This document shows, piece after piece, positions 34,859 through 44,675 of a stretch of DNA of 64,000 bases. The notes beneath the pieces were generated by a model that made no database searches, was not told the DNA's origin, and saw nothing but the letters and a program-made list of their open reading frames with translations. This stretch comes from Akanthomyces muscarius. Taxonomy: Eukaryota; Ascomycota; Sordariomycetes; Hypocreales; Cordycipitaceae. Location of the stretch: the NCBI RefSeq assembly GCF_028009165.1, contig NC_079244.1:1798001-1862000 (forward strand), given 5' to 3'. A program made the translations under genes and the position numbers. Each line of letters opens with the position of its first letter. The stretch's first letter is position 1.

Positions 34859-36444
34859 ATGGCTACACTGCAAAGGACCAATTCGTGCACCGATATTGGC
34901 TTCACGCTCCGGCGTCAGTTTGGCAAACCAGACTTTAGGTATGCAAAAGGGCCTTAGTCCAGTTGTATTCAATACTAAAATGAATCCAAAAGACCATATC
35001 AGCGCGAAATCATCGAAGCGGCCTTGGCCGGATATGACATCTACGTGCAGGCTGCCACGTCGTTTGGCAAGAGCTTGTGTTTCCAGCTCCCAGCGGTAGT
35101 CGACACCGGCAGTACGTGTGTTTGTAAAGGGGTAATAGAACATGTACTGATATTCCACAGTCACAGTAGTAGTCTCGCCACTTTTGTCATTGATGGTGAG
35201 TAGTGGATTGACTGCGAGAGATGCGAACCTAACTTTTGCAGATCAACCAAGTCGAAGCGTTGCGTGCATGCGGGATCAACGCAAGCGCGTTGAACAGCAA
35301 CATTCCATATCCAGAAAAGGAAAGGATACACCGAGATCTGGAAACAGGTCATCCTTTGACGCGGCTGTTATACGTAACGCCCGAACTATGCTCCGGCTCG
35401 CGCTTTCGTGAACGCCTCCAGAAGGTACACGAGCAAAAAGAGCTTGCTCGAATTGCAATTGACGAAGCACATTGTATTTCTGAATGGGGTCATGACTTTC
35501 GCAAAGACTTCAAACGGCTCTCTTGGTTCCGCGAAACATTCCCTACAGTGCCCATCATGTGTTTGACGGCCACGGCGAACCCTCGGGTGCGTCAGGATAT
35601 ACTCAATGTGTTAAGACTCGATGGCACACCGGAGAGGATAAAGACTTTTTTGATGAGCCCATCGCGAGCAAATCTGCATATCGAAGTACGATATACTAGA
35701 GACGACGACGACAACCGTTTGTCAGACTTCTTGACGTGGTTGCAATCAGTGTATGATCGTCGCAGAGCGGAACCGCGCAAAGAGGAGCTTCGACAATTGG
35801 GAGAAAGGGTCGAAAATGTGCCAGGAATTATTTACACGATATCTCGAGACGAATGTGAGACGCTTTCGGCTGCACTGCGAGCTCAAGGTATTGGCGCGCG
35901 ACCATTCCACGCGAAGTTGCCGAAAGACGTCAAAGAAGATACGCTTAACCGATGGATCAACAACGAGCAGGGCTACGATATCATCGTCGCTACAACTGCG
36001 TTTGGTATGGGCATCGACAAGAACAATGTGCGCTTTGTCGTGCACTGGAGGCTGCCGAAGTCCTTCGAGGGCTACTATCAAGAAGCAGGTCGTGCCGGGC
36101 GAGATGGTAACGCGAGCTACTGCTTCTTGTATTACAGTCGTGAGGATCTAGAACGGGTCACGCGAATGGTCAAAGGAGACTCCAAAGATGGCACAAGCCA
36201 CCAAGCGCGACTTCGCAGCTTACAAGCGCTCGCGCTCTACTGCGAGAACATAACTTCGTGCCGACATGCCGAAATTTGCAAATACTTCGGCGAAATAACA
36301 ATACCCGAGTGCGACTTCGCTTGCGATTTTGACAAGGATGCAGAAGACTTGGGAGAAAGATTTAGAGAAGGATTGGCAAGCGAAGAATGGGTTAGCACGC
36401 AGGCAATGCAGGGCACGTATGACGGATATTATGATGATTATTAA
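34859..36444 (+). CDS. compact RecQ-family ATP-dependent DNA helicase
   Basis: Four exons, 34859-34938, 34993-35111, 35161-35195 and 35242-36444, give 478 aa. Helicase motifs appear in order: FRPYQREIIEAAL, Walker A AATSFGKSLCFQLP (Lys53), ITVVVSPLLSLM, Walker B IDEAHCISEWGHDFR (DEAH 152-155), CLTATANPRV, IIYTISRDECETLS, ATTAFGMGIDK (motif V) and HWRLPKSFEGYYQEAGRAGRDG (motif VI). A RecQ-C-terminal zinc cluster follows (YCENITSCRHAEICKYFGE and CDFACD). The protein then stops, with no winged helix of full length and no HRDC domain. The Walker A of RecQ is usually TGGGKS; SFGKS here keeps the essential GKS. RecQ helicases unwind recombination and replication intermediates with 3'-5' polarity. 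It is distinct from the large Sgs1/Rqh1 orthologue; its role is unknown. Confidence 0.88.
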
Positions 36445-36526
36445 AGCCAGACAATTTGATGCAGTTATAACTCTTCCCGAATTGATATGCTATGCTCGCT
36501 GCAAGTCAGATTGAATGCGCACCCGA

Positions 36527-37198
36527 CTAATGCTTCTTGGCGTCCTTTTGCTTCTGCTTCTCGGCAACCAGCTCGTCAAAGCGACGCCACGTCATGAGAC
36601 CCTCAAGGAAGCAGCTGACCTCCCACAGAAGCCAGATGCCCGTGAAACGCTCTACGCCGTGGCGGCTGAGTCGGAGGCGGTCCAGCAAGTAGCACTCGGT
36701 GACGTGGATGCCCAGGACGGGGACGAAGAGCACCTTGACGAGCCAGCGGAACATGGGCGCGCCGCCAGGAAAGCCGCCGTTCAGCAGGCTCCAGGCGGTC
36801 GTCCCGGGCACGAGCCAGGGCAGCGAGGCGGCGCTCACAAAGTAAAAGGTGACGGCGCAGAAGACGATCCAGTCAGCGGGCCGCGGGGCGACGTATGTGG
36901 CGACGGTGATGTCGCTGACGCCCAGGTCCCTGCGGGCGACGGCGTCCATCTCGGCGAGGCGCGGCCGGATGTCGTCCCAGCCGCGCAGCGGCGGGACAAA
37001 GGACACGGCGTGGTTGAAGCCGCCGGCGCGGATGTGCATGGTGTCGAGCGAGACGTCGCGCATCGAGGGGCGGGCGGCCTGGCGCTTGGAGAGGCTGTTG
37101 TAGTGCCGCAGGAAGTTGCTCATCTCGCGCGTGTGGTCGCGGTTCATGTGCGAGATGATGCGGTCCTTGCGGGCCTCATTGTCGTCGACCGCAGCCAT
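36527..37198 (-). CDS. DUF2470-domain integral membrane protein
   Basis: Single exon, 223 aa, ATG at 37198. The first 105 residues form a DUF2470-type domain, recognised by SHMNRDHTREM near residue 16 and by the DVSLDTMHIRAGG strand. This fold is related to the haem/flavin-handling pyridoxamine-oxidase split barrel. The second half carries about three hydrophobic spans (DWIVFCAVTFYFVSAASLPW, FRWLVKVLFVPVLGIHVTE, FTGIWLLWEVSCFLEGLM) and a basic tail ending KQKQKDAKKH, which would face the cytosol. Fungi commonly carry this DUF2470-plus-membrane architecture, but its function is not established. The stop lies 83 bp from the convergent RecQ stop. Confidence 0.8.
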   Translation of the reverse strand: MAAVDDNEARKDRIISHMNRDHTREMSNFLRHYNSLSKRQAARPSMRDVSLDTMHIRAGGFNHAVSFVPPLRGWDDIRPRLAEMDAVARRDLGVSDITVATYVAPRPADWIVFCAVTFYFVSAASLPWLVPGTTAWSLLNGGFPGGAPMFRWLVKVLFVPVLGIHVTECYLLDRLRLSRHGVERFTGIWLLWEVSCFLEGLMTWRRFDELVAEKQKQKDAKKH

Positions 37199-37489
37199 GG
37201 TTACGAGCTCAGCCGTTGGGAGGTGTCAGAAAGGGAAGGTTGACGGTAAATAGAGAGAGCTGTGTAGGGGACGACGAGATGCTGTAGATGGGAGCTTGGG
37301 GGTTGGGCTGGGGAGTGGAGTTGGTTCGGATTGAAGCTACCCTGCGGGATGTGCACGTATCTCAGCATATTTAGGTGAACCATTATTTCCAGCAAACCGC
37401 TTTCATAGTGAAAAGGTAAGCTCACAAAGATCTACAGCTCGCTTAGATATGTCTCTCTGATTATTTAGTGCCTTTTGAGTTTCGCGAAG

Positions 37490-37794
37490 ATGTCCGACAA
37501 AATCAGCCATACTAAAATCGCGGAGCTCGAGGAGAAGGTGAAGCAGCGGGAGGAAATAGAAGCCAAGATAAGGGCTATGTAGGAGCAAATGGAAGAGCTG
37601 ATGAGAAGATATCTGCAGAAACGGAAACACAGCTTCGATCATCTTCAACTGCAGCGAGAACGAGGCGACGCAAGGCGACGATGAATCTCAGCTTCCAAAA
37701 CGAGATAGAGGCACTCGAAATTAGTATTGAGAACCTACGGACGGCCAAGGCCGAGATCGAGCAGGAGATCGAGCTTCTCAAGGATTGGGGCTAG
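37490..37794 (+). pseudogene. remnant of a small coiled-coil protein gene
   Basis: ATG at 37490 opens MSDKISHTKIAELEEKVKQR and continues for 30 codons to TAG at 37580-37582. The next codons in the same frame (EQMEELMRRYLQKRKH) still look like coiled coil. The -1 frame then takes over with NEIEALEISIENLRTAKAEI and runs to TAG at 37792-37794. One stop plus one net single-base loss near 37590-37610 would explain the pattern, giving an intact product of about 100 aa. No intron with proper signals bridges the break. Family unknown. The 3' end overlaps that of the convergent broken kinase gene by 17 bp. Confidence 0.45.
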
Positions 37795-39333
37795 GCCGCA
37801 ATCTTGAGCAGCTAGCAGCTAGCACACCTGTAGTCGCTATCGCTATACCAATGACGCGAGCGTAATCCTGGAGCTTTTGTGTGCCCGCCGTCCAATCGAG
37901 TGTCCACGGCAATTTTGCGTCTCCTAATTCTCTTTCTCCGTCGGTTTCATGCTGTAGCAAGTCTACCTCCTTTTGGTATTTGCGGTAGTCTTGTTCCTTC
38001 ACTTCTGCGAGCAACGAGCGTAAAGGGTCCTCGTCAGCAAACGCCGATAAAGCTGCCTCAGCAGCCGAGGGTCCTTGTTGTATACACTTTGATGAATGAA
38101 CCAGTCCACTTCGGTCCAATTTTCGAGGGCGTTGGCGATCAAGGGTTTGGCGTCTTCTGTTTGTCCAGCCCATTCATCGTGAAGTATGCTGTTTCCATAC
38201 ATTTCGTCCTCGCGCGATTTGACAATGGCCAGAAATTCCGAAAATGTCTCCTCATGTAGAGTAACCACGAGTTCGGGTTGGCCAACTGGGCAGCATCTCG
38301 TTTGCTAAGCCAAAGGGGTGGCATGAAATACTGAACTGGTACGACACGACTCCACTCCCAATCGATCAAGCCAAGCAGTCGCATCTTGTCATCAACCAAA
38401 AGGTTCCTCAAGTGGAAGTCGCCCTGAACTAGCACAAATGGTCCCTCGTCTAGGCTGGGGTCTACCCAACCCTGGGCTTGTTTGCTGAACAAGAAATGGT
38501 TGTAAAGAGTTTCTAGGCCCATGTCAGTCGTGACAGCATTCCGGCTCTTCAAAAACGCGTTATACCCAATGCTCAATAGCATTTTTGAGTAGGTATTCGC
38601 GGATGCAAGTTGTTCCATCTCGTCATGATGGAAACTCTGGATGCTTACAGGGTCTAGACCCTCGAGTTGCATCATATTCATCTCAATCGACGCCGTCTTT
38701 TCACCAATGTACACTCCCTTTTCTCCCATCTTGAGTTTGCCTATGGACGGAAATTCCTGTCTCCTGGGTTGGATATAGACGTCTGCCAGCGCTTTGTATA
38801 GTTTGATTCGGTCATCAGCAGACAAGTCATAAAATCCAGCCGGCGAGAGGAGTTTTCCGTCGATGTGATCGAGAATTACGAATGTGGACAAGGGATCAGG
38901 GCCACTGTCTGAGCAGTAGGCCAGAACCTTGGGGACAGGAATGGTAGTGCAGTCTGACAAATGCCTGATTCCAGTTGGTAAATATAGTTGTATGGCTAAC
39001 ATGAACCTGAAGGGCTTCTGACTGTATCGTGGCGACCTCACACTCTAGCTTGCTGCGTGGACAATATGCGAGCGAAGGCCGTAGCGGGACGCGAAATACA
39101 CATCTCTGCCCGTCAGTAAACTCGATAAAGTAGGACATGTTATAGCTCCCGCGCGCATAGTATTGCCCGCGGGCTTCCGATTGGAAGAACTGGGCGGTCG
39201 CCTTGCCGCATTTCGTCGCTGCGAGTCGGAGTATGTCATTTTCGCGATTTTGTAGCTGTGTGATGAATTCGTCGCGTTGGCGGTGTACAGAGTGTTCTAT
39301 TATTGCATCGTTGAAATGCTGGACTTTGCTCAT
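37778..39333 (-). pseudogene. APH-family phosphotransferase gene with two single-base frameshifts
   Basis: Exon 1 runs from the ATG at 39333 to 39023. The intron 38965-39022 (GTCAGA donor, AATCAG acceptor) restores EVATIQHLSDCTTIPVPKVL. Exon 2 then carries a complete kinase core: STFVILDHIDGKLLSP, the catalytic VQGDFHLRNLLVDD and the metal-binding LIDWEWSRVVPVQ. After RDAAQLAN the correct family sequence continues in another frame (ELVVTLHEETFSEFLAIVKS), and after WFIHQSVYNKD it shifts again (SAAEAALSAFADEDPLRSLL), ending at 37778. Each shift is a net loss of one base at a CCC run on the coding strand (38275-38277 and 38069-38071). Catalytic residues are intact. This is either a very young pseudogene or two consensus errors. 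Confidence 0.7.
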
Positions 39334-41208
39334 AATTGCCAAAAGAGCTCAGGCGTATTATATAGGTAGCCCAGTCCGCCTACTAGCACAGTGACAGATT
39401 TGCCAATGGTCCCCTTTTGCGATGTATGCTGGTGGAGACGGAAGCTTGAGGCGATGGCGCTAAAAAGGATGTCACCAGCTGCAGTGGCGGGTAGGTCCAC
39501 AGTGTGAATAGATTGATTCATACTTGGTGTTCTAACTTTGGAGTTGTATCGTGAATGTGGCATAATGTAGTTGCATCACTGTTTAAATGCATTCATAACT
39601 GAAATCGGTGACTATAATGGTGGTATATTGGTAGAAGTTGCGCGGGTTAACTCCGGTTTCATGTGTTTGGCATCAATTCGTCGCCTTATTAGAGGCATAG
39701 AAAGCTAGATAGCCTTATTTGGCTACTGCATTCATAACAGCAGAAACATGCCGCACAAACAAATAGTAGAAGCCGAACAAAAAGGCCGACTCAAATGCAG
39801 AGGATTCTCCGGAACGATCTTGCTCTCCTGTGGTTCTCATGGCTCCTGCGATGCCGCGTAGAAACTCACAAAATGTAAAAACAATCGTCAAATGTGAAAA
39901 CAGTCTGACGATTGTTTTCGAAAGGTATTCCGCTCATGCTTATTGAAAACTGGGCATTTCTCTCTACGTCATCAGCGGCAGGAATTAATTAGGCCGAATG
40001 TCGGCGTGAATATCGCCACAGAAAGATTGACTATGCGTTCACGGCAGCATATTTCACATTTGGCCCGCGAATTCAAGCTGAAACCTATTTGGCATCCGAG
40101 CGTCGGAGGGAGGGGACATCAGACCAGCCGGATGGTATGGTTCCGCCATGTAGCCACGATGATGAGCGTGTTCTTGGTTGGTCCCGTGCCCAGTGCCAAT
40201 ATTCGGTCTTCGGCTCCAGCAACCACTTTTATTAGCGGTGAGTCAAGCGTCCGTGAATAACCTGCCTGGCCTGTGCGGAAACTTGATGGCTCGCAGGGGC
40301 TCCACGAGTTGGACTCCACTGAGGAGAGGAGCGAGGCTGAAGCTGGACTGAAGCTGAACTGCCGCTTATGAACGATGCAGAGTGCCTATACGAGAACGAG
40401 GGCCATGTTGTCGCGTGTCGTGTTTCGGTTGTATGCTGCAAATGGAAACGAATTGGCAGTAAGAGTCGATGCGGTGGATGTAAGAGCCGGTGTGAAAGCC
40501 GTCAAGATAACGTTAATAAAAGCCGACTTGCAAGTAGCGCAGTTGCTAGCCGACTAAAGCATCACTGTGTTGTGAAGTGACTGGTGAATTAATGTCTAAC
40601 TTGAGCCGTGCTAACGAGATCGGGGTTGTATGCGTCACAGGTGGCAAGAAACCGGCAGTCAAGAATCAAAATCATGATATAGCTGAACTTATAGATCGCA
40701 TTCGAGAAGACCAAGTTGATGGAGCAGAGGCCATTTCAGTTCCGCGACTTACAAAGCAGCTCGGCCTCCGAGCCGTTGCAGCCTGCCAAGCCGCCGTCTC
40801 CACATCTGGCATCCTTTCAAAAGGACCGCTAAACGGAGCTTCAGTGCGCTGTAGGTCGCTGAGCGTGCACTGTAAAAGGCGCTGTGGACCGATGCCGGCT
40901 CGGATTTGGGCTCGGCGTTAAGACCGACGGGGCTCGGCGCAAACTTTTCTGCGTGGTTTCTTATCAGATCAGATTGATAAAAATTGCGCCTGCCCGTTCA
41001 CAGCCCCTCCGCGCGGTGAAGCCGCAACAAGCCCGAAAAACCTGCCCGTCCAAAACCCCAGCCCTGATTGTCCTGCGCTCCTCACCACACGCGCCCCCTC
41101 CGCCGGAAAATCCCCCCCTTTTTCAAGTCAAATGTCGTAACTCCGACTACGTTTCGTCTCGACAGCTTCAATCCCTCCCCCGACAGACTATATAACGAAC
41201 CGCAAACC
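39334..41208. other. 1.9-kb spacer upstream of the Zn2Cys6 factor
   Basis: AT-rich near the kinase remnant, GC-richer toward 40700-41200, which is probably the promoter and leader of the transcription factor (C-rich leader after 41040). Contains the perfect inverted repeat listed separately. No supported gene. Confidence 0.5.
39878..39918. repeat. perfect 13-bp inverted repeat (hairpin)
   Basis: AAAACAATCGTCA at 39878-39890 is the exact reverse complement of TGACGATTGTTTT at 39906-39918, with a 15-nt loop. It lies about 0.55 kb upstream of the broken kinase gene. It could be a transcription-factor palindrome, a terminator-like hairpin or a tiny transposon end; the sequence does not decide. 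Confidence 0.8.
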
Positions 41209-43674
41209 ATGTCTGATCGCAGCGATTCCCCGGATTCTGATGGCGACTCTGCCTCCAACAACGGCCGCTCCGACCAGCCCCCCGCCCGCAAGCGCCAGCG
41301 CGTGAGGCTCAGCTGCCTCGAGTGCCGCCGCCGCAAGCTCTCGTGCGACCGCGGCTTCCCCTGCGAGCGATGCATCAAGAGCGGCACGCCGGACCGGTGC
41401 TCCTACGAGTCCCGGACCGGCGAGGTCGTCAACGCCTCGGCCGGTGTCCCGCCGCAGTTTGCCCAGCTCGACTCCCGCCGCTTTGGCCTGGCCGACGCCG
41501 TCGCCGGCTTCGCATCGCGCGACCCGGACGTCCTCCGCCAAGACCACGACCGCATCCGCCGCCTCGAACTTGAGATTGCCCAGCTCAAGACGCAGCTGCT
41601 CCGGCCCGGCGCCTCGGCCTCCTTTGACGGCAGCACCATTGCCGGCACCAACTCGCCCGCCACACAAAAGGACGAGACGTCGCCCCAGGATGCCGACCCC
41701 AACGCCCCCCGGCCGGAAGTGCAGGAATGCATCGACGCCACCAATGCCTCGGACGAAAAGGTCGAGCTGCGCTTCTTTCGCGGCAAGGGCTTCCGCACCC
41801 GCTACTTTGGTCCGCACAATGCCAGTATGGCGTTTGTTGAGCTGACTGGCCTCTGCCCCTTCATGCGAGAGACGGCCGATGAGTGGCTCCGTCCCGTCAT
41901 TATTCACGACCGCAAAGATCGCAAGCGTCGCCAGGAGGAGCGCGAGCTCATGTTCGATCAGCCCGACCCTGAGCTCGAGGCTTTGCTACCCACCAAAGAG
42001 GAGGCAGATGCCCTGGTCAGCATCTACCTTGACCAATTCGAACAGATTCATCGAATTGTGCACATTCCGACCTTCAAGAAAGAGTACGAAGCATACTGGA
42101 CACCCGGCGCCAACAAGAACTACGCTGCCTTTACGGCCATGCTCCTGGCCATGATGGCTGTCACCAGCACCGTCCATACCCACGAGAGCCTCAAATTTGT
42201 GGGTATGATGTCCAGTGCCCGCCACTGTGCCGAGAAGTGGATCAAGGCCGCCGACGACTGGGTCAACAATCAGAGCCAGAAGCACCGCCGTCTCATTCAT
42301 TACCAGGTTGCCTGCCTGCTATATTTGGCCAAGCGTGTCAACACGTACAAGAAGAAGCGCTTCTGGACTGGCTCCGGCGCCCTGATCCAGAATGGCATCG
42401 CTGTCGGTCTGCATCGTGAGCCGAGCCACATGGCCAACAAGATTACCATTTACAACCAGGAGATGCGTCGCAGAATCTGGACTACGATACAGGAGTTTGA
42501 CATGCAGGCATCGTTCGATCACGGCTTGCCCACACTGCTAAGCCAGCTGCACTACGACACCAGCCCACCACGCAACCTCGATGATGAGGACTTTGGGGAA
42601 AACACAACTGAGCTGCCACCGTCAAAGCCTGCCAAGGAATACACATTCTCTTCCTTCCAGAACTTGGCACGCTCGAGCTTGCCACTGCGTTTGGAGCTCA
42701 GCCGTCTGCTGACGGGACCAACTTCCGATATTGATTACGACCAAGTCATTCGCTATACCAATGACTTGACGCAGGAGATTGATGCCCTACCTTCCTGGGA
42801 TACCAATGTGGATCCGAGCAAGAGCTCGAAGAATCCTCTCATCGCATATACCCTGCTGCATGTGCAGCTGCGGCAATACATCATTCCCCTACATCAGCCA
42901 TACCTCAAGCTCCGGAAGCAAAACTCAAAGTACCAGTACTCGGAGATTATCTACTACAATGCTGCCCGAGATATCGTGCTGCTGCACGATAAACTCTACG
43001 AGCAGGGACTCCGCGCACTCAACTTCCTGCGCGAAGATGCCCTGACTACAGCCATCAACCTGTGCAGCGTGACCATGCTGCAGCCAAAGGGATCCACCAA
43101 CATGATCATGATCAACTCGCACCACACGCTGAAGCTGATTGAAAAGTGCCTCAACATGAAGGAGGACCGACTGCTGCGCTGTGGCAACAACGAGCCGTGG
43201 GGCTACTCCATCATGTGTGCCGCCCTGGGCCTGCTCGAGGCGCACCTCGGCACCAAGCCGTCCGAGGTGGCCAAATCGTCCTCTGCGGAGCGCTTCGTGA
43301 ACCTGCACTACCGCCTGCTGGCCAACCAGGAGCCCCCCACATCCTCGAGCCAGCTGGCCGAGGTGGGCATGAGCATGCCGCCGCCCATGGCCGCGGGCAC
43401 CGGCCTGCCGCTCGACGTGCCCGACAGACCAAAAGTATGCTGCATTCCTGATCATTACCACCACCATGTTTATCCAAACACTGCTAACACGCCCCAGTCC
43501 GTGACGCCATTTGCCTTTACGCCGTCAATGCCGACCGCGCCACTGGACCCTTCCTCTGCGCCGTGGCTCATGAACAATGGTGACGCCACGCAGCCCTTCA
43601 ACCTCGACCCGAGCCTAGAGCTGCTAGGCATCAATCTGAATGAGCTATGGGGTGAGTCTTGGGAGCTCGGCTGA
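41209..43674 (+). CDS. Zn2Cys6 transcription factor with fungal-specific regulatory domain
   Basis: Exons 41209-43434 and 43498-43674, about 800 aa. The start MSDRSDSPDSDGDS is preferred; an upstream in-frame ATG at 41068 would add 47 residues. The DNA-binding cluster uses Cys36, 39, 46, 52, 55 and 64 within CLECRRRKLSCDRGFPCERC. It is preceded by basic PARKRQRVRLS and followed, near residues 105-125, by a dimerisation coiled coil (DHDRIRRLELEIAQLKTQLL). The fungal_trans domain spans roughly residues 260-600, including DQFEQIHRIVHIPTFKKEYE and REPSHM...MRRRIWTTIQEFD. The C-terminus is Pro/Met-rich and acidic, suitable for activation. The intron 43435-43497 is 63 bp, in frame and without stops, with GTATGC, CTAAC and CCCCAG, so it is easily missed. 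Target genes cannot be inferred. Confidence 0.85.
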   Translation: MSDRSDSPDSDGDSASNNGRSDQPPARKRQRVRLSCLECRRRKLSCDRGFPCERCIKSGTPDRCSYESRTGEVVNASAGVPPQFAQLDSRRFGLADAVAGFASRDPDVLRQDHDRIRRLELEIAQLKTQLLRPGASASFDGSTIAGTNSPATQKDETSPQDADPNAPRPEVQECIDATNASDEKVELRFFRGKGFRTRYFGPHNASMAFVELTGLCPFMRETADEWLRPVIIHDRKDRKRRQEERELMFDQPDPELEALLPTKEEADALVSIYLDQFEQIHRIVHIPTFKKEYEAYWTPGANKNYAAFTAMLLAMMAVTSTVHTHESLKFVGMMSSARHCAEKWIKAADDWVNNQSQKHRRLIHYQVACLLYLAKRVNTYKKKRFWTGSGALIQNGIAVGLHREPSHMANKITIYNQEMRRRIWTTIQEFDMQASFDHGLPTLLSQLHYDTSPPRNLDDEDFGENTTELPPSKPAKEYTFSSFQNLARSSLPLRLELSRLLTGPTSDIDYDQVIRYTNDLTQEIDALPSWDTNVDPSKSSKNPLIAYTLLHVQLRQYIIPLHQPYLKLRKQNSKYQYSEIIYYNAARDIVLLHDKLYEQGLRALNFLREDALTTAINLCSVTMLQPKGSTNMIMINSHHTLKLIEKCLNMKEDRLLRCGNNEPWGYSIMCAALGLLEAHLGTKPSEVAKSSSAERFVNLHYRLLANQEPPTSSSQLAEVGMSMPPPMAAGTGLPLDVPDRPKVCCIPDHYHHHVYPNTANTPQSVTPFAFTPSMPTAPLDPSSAPWLMNNGDATQPFNLDPSLELLGINLNELWGESWELG

Positions 43675-44675
43675 AGCAACAGCATCTTCTTTCCAGTGTC
43701 AATGGCATAAGTTGCCATTTGCGGAGAGGATTCTTTTTTGTCAAGTCAGGCTGACGTTTGTATTTTTCTGCTGGGAATAGACCGGAGAACAGATATTTGG
43801 AGAAAGGGTCTCTGCGAGATTGAAGAGCCATTCTTTGGTTGAAAGCATTGCCTTTTGCGACTCATTGTTATGGAGATTGTTGCCTTGATGGTGACCAGGT
43901 TGGATCTCTAATTAAACGAAGCACGAATGAAACTTTTCTCACCAGGGAGAAAAGAGAAGACGATGTCAAAAGGCGGCTGGGGATTTTCTTTGGGAGTTTT
44001 TTCGTTGTGTCTTTCTGTTTTTTTCTTGAACATGTTTGGTGACCGAAGGGGATCTTTTCCTTTCGCACATAGCTTTGCTGCTTTTTTCTTTTCTTCGTTT
44101 TGACGGTTCAAACGTTGGTTTGAATGCGGCTTGTACACTAGTGATACCAGGGGGAGGACGTTGCGAGAGTTGGGAAATTGCGTCGAATAAGATGATATTC
44201 TTGCCGCTTCAACTTGTCAAAGTAAATACATTTTCGCGACTCCATGTTATTGAAGCGCCGGTATTCACAAGTGCATCAACGAGTCCAGGAATGGTTCCAG
44301 TGACGCTGAGTCTGGCTGTTGGGCTGACGACTGGAGAGCTCGTCTGAGGAGCACAACCGTGAAAGTAACGAGTAAAGGGTATGCAGTACTCGCGGAGCTT
44401 CTCAACAGGGCTGGTGATATTGCTGGCTACTGCTGTATTAAGATGTGAAGTACAAATTATATGAAAAAAGACACTAGTGGATACAGATTAAGGATAATTC
44501 AATCAATTTTTTTTTAATTAATGTAGTCATGGTGATCGTGCCGTGTTGATCAGTTATGGTGACCAGTCATTACAGTTCATCATGATAGATGCAATAATCC
44601 AAAAGGTATATACGTTAGATGACAGCTTTCTTTTCCTTTGAACTGAGATGACCCCTAGTAGAGGCGTAGAAGACG
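43675..44675. other. 1-kb spacer between convergent transcription factor and FTR1
   Basis: Strongly T-rich on the plus strand (about 43740-44100), which probably includes the transcription factor 3' UTR. No supported gene. Confidence 0.5.

Noticed and set aside
40577..40921. 114-codon frame upstream of the Zn2Cys6 factor
   Set aside because: Starts with a non-ATG codon, no motif, and lies in the promoter region.
43381..43674. Reading the Zn2Cys6 factor as one uninterrupted exon
   Set aside because: The segment 43435-43497 has full splice signals and a low-complexity His/Tyr-rich translation, so an intron is more likely.
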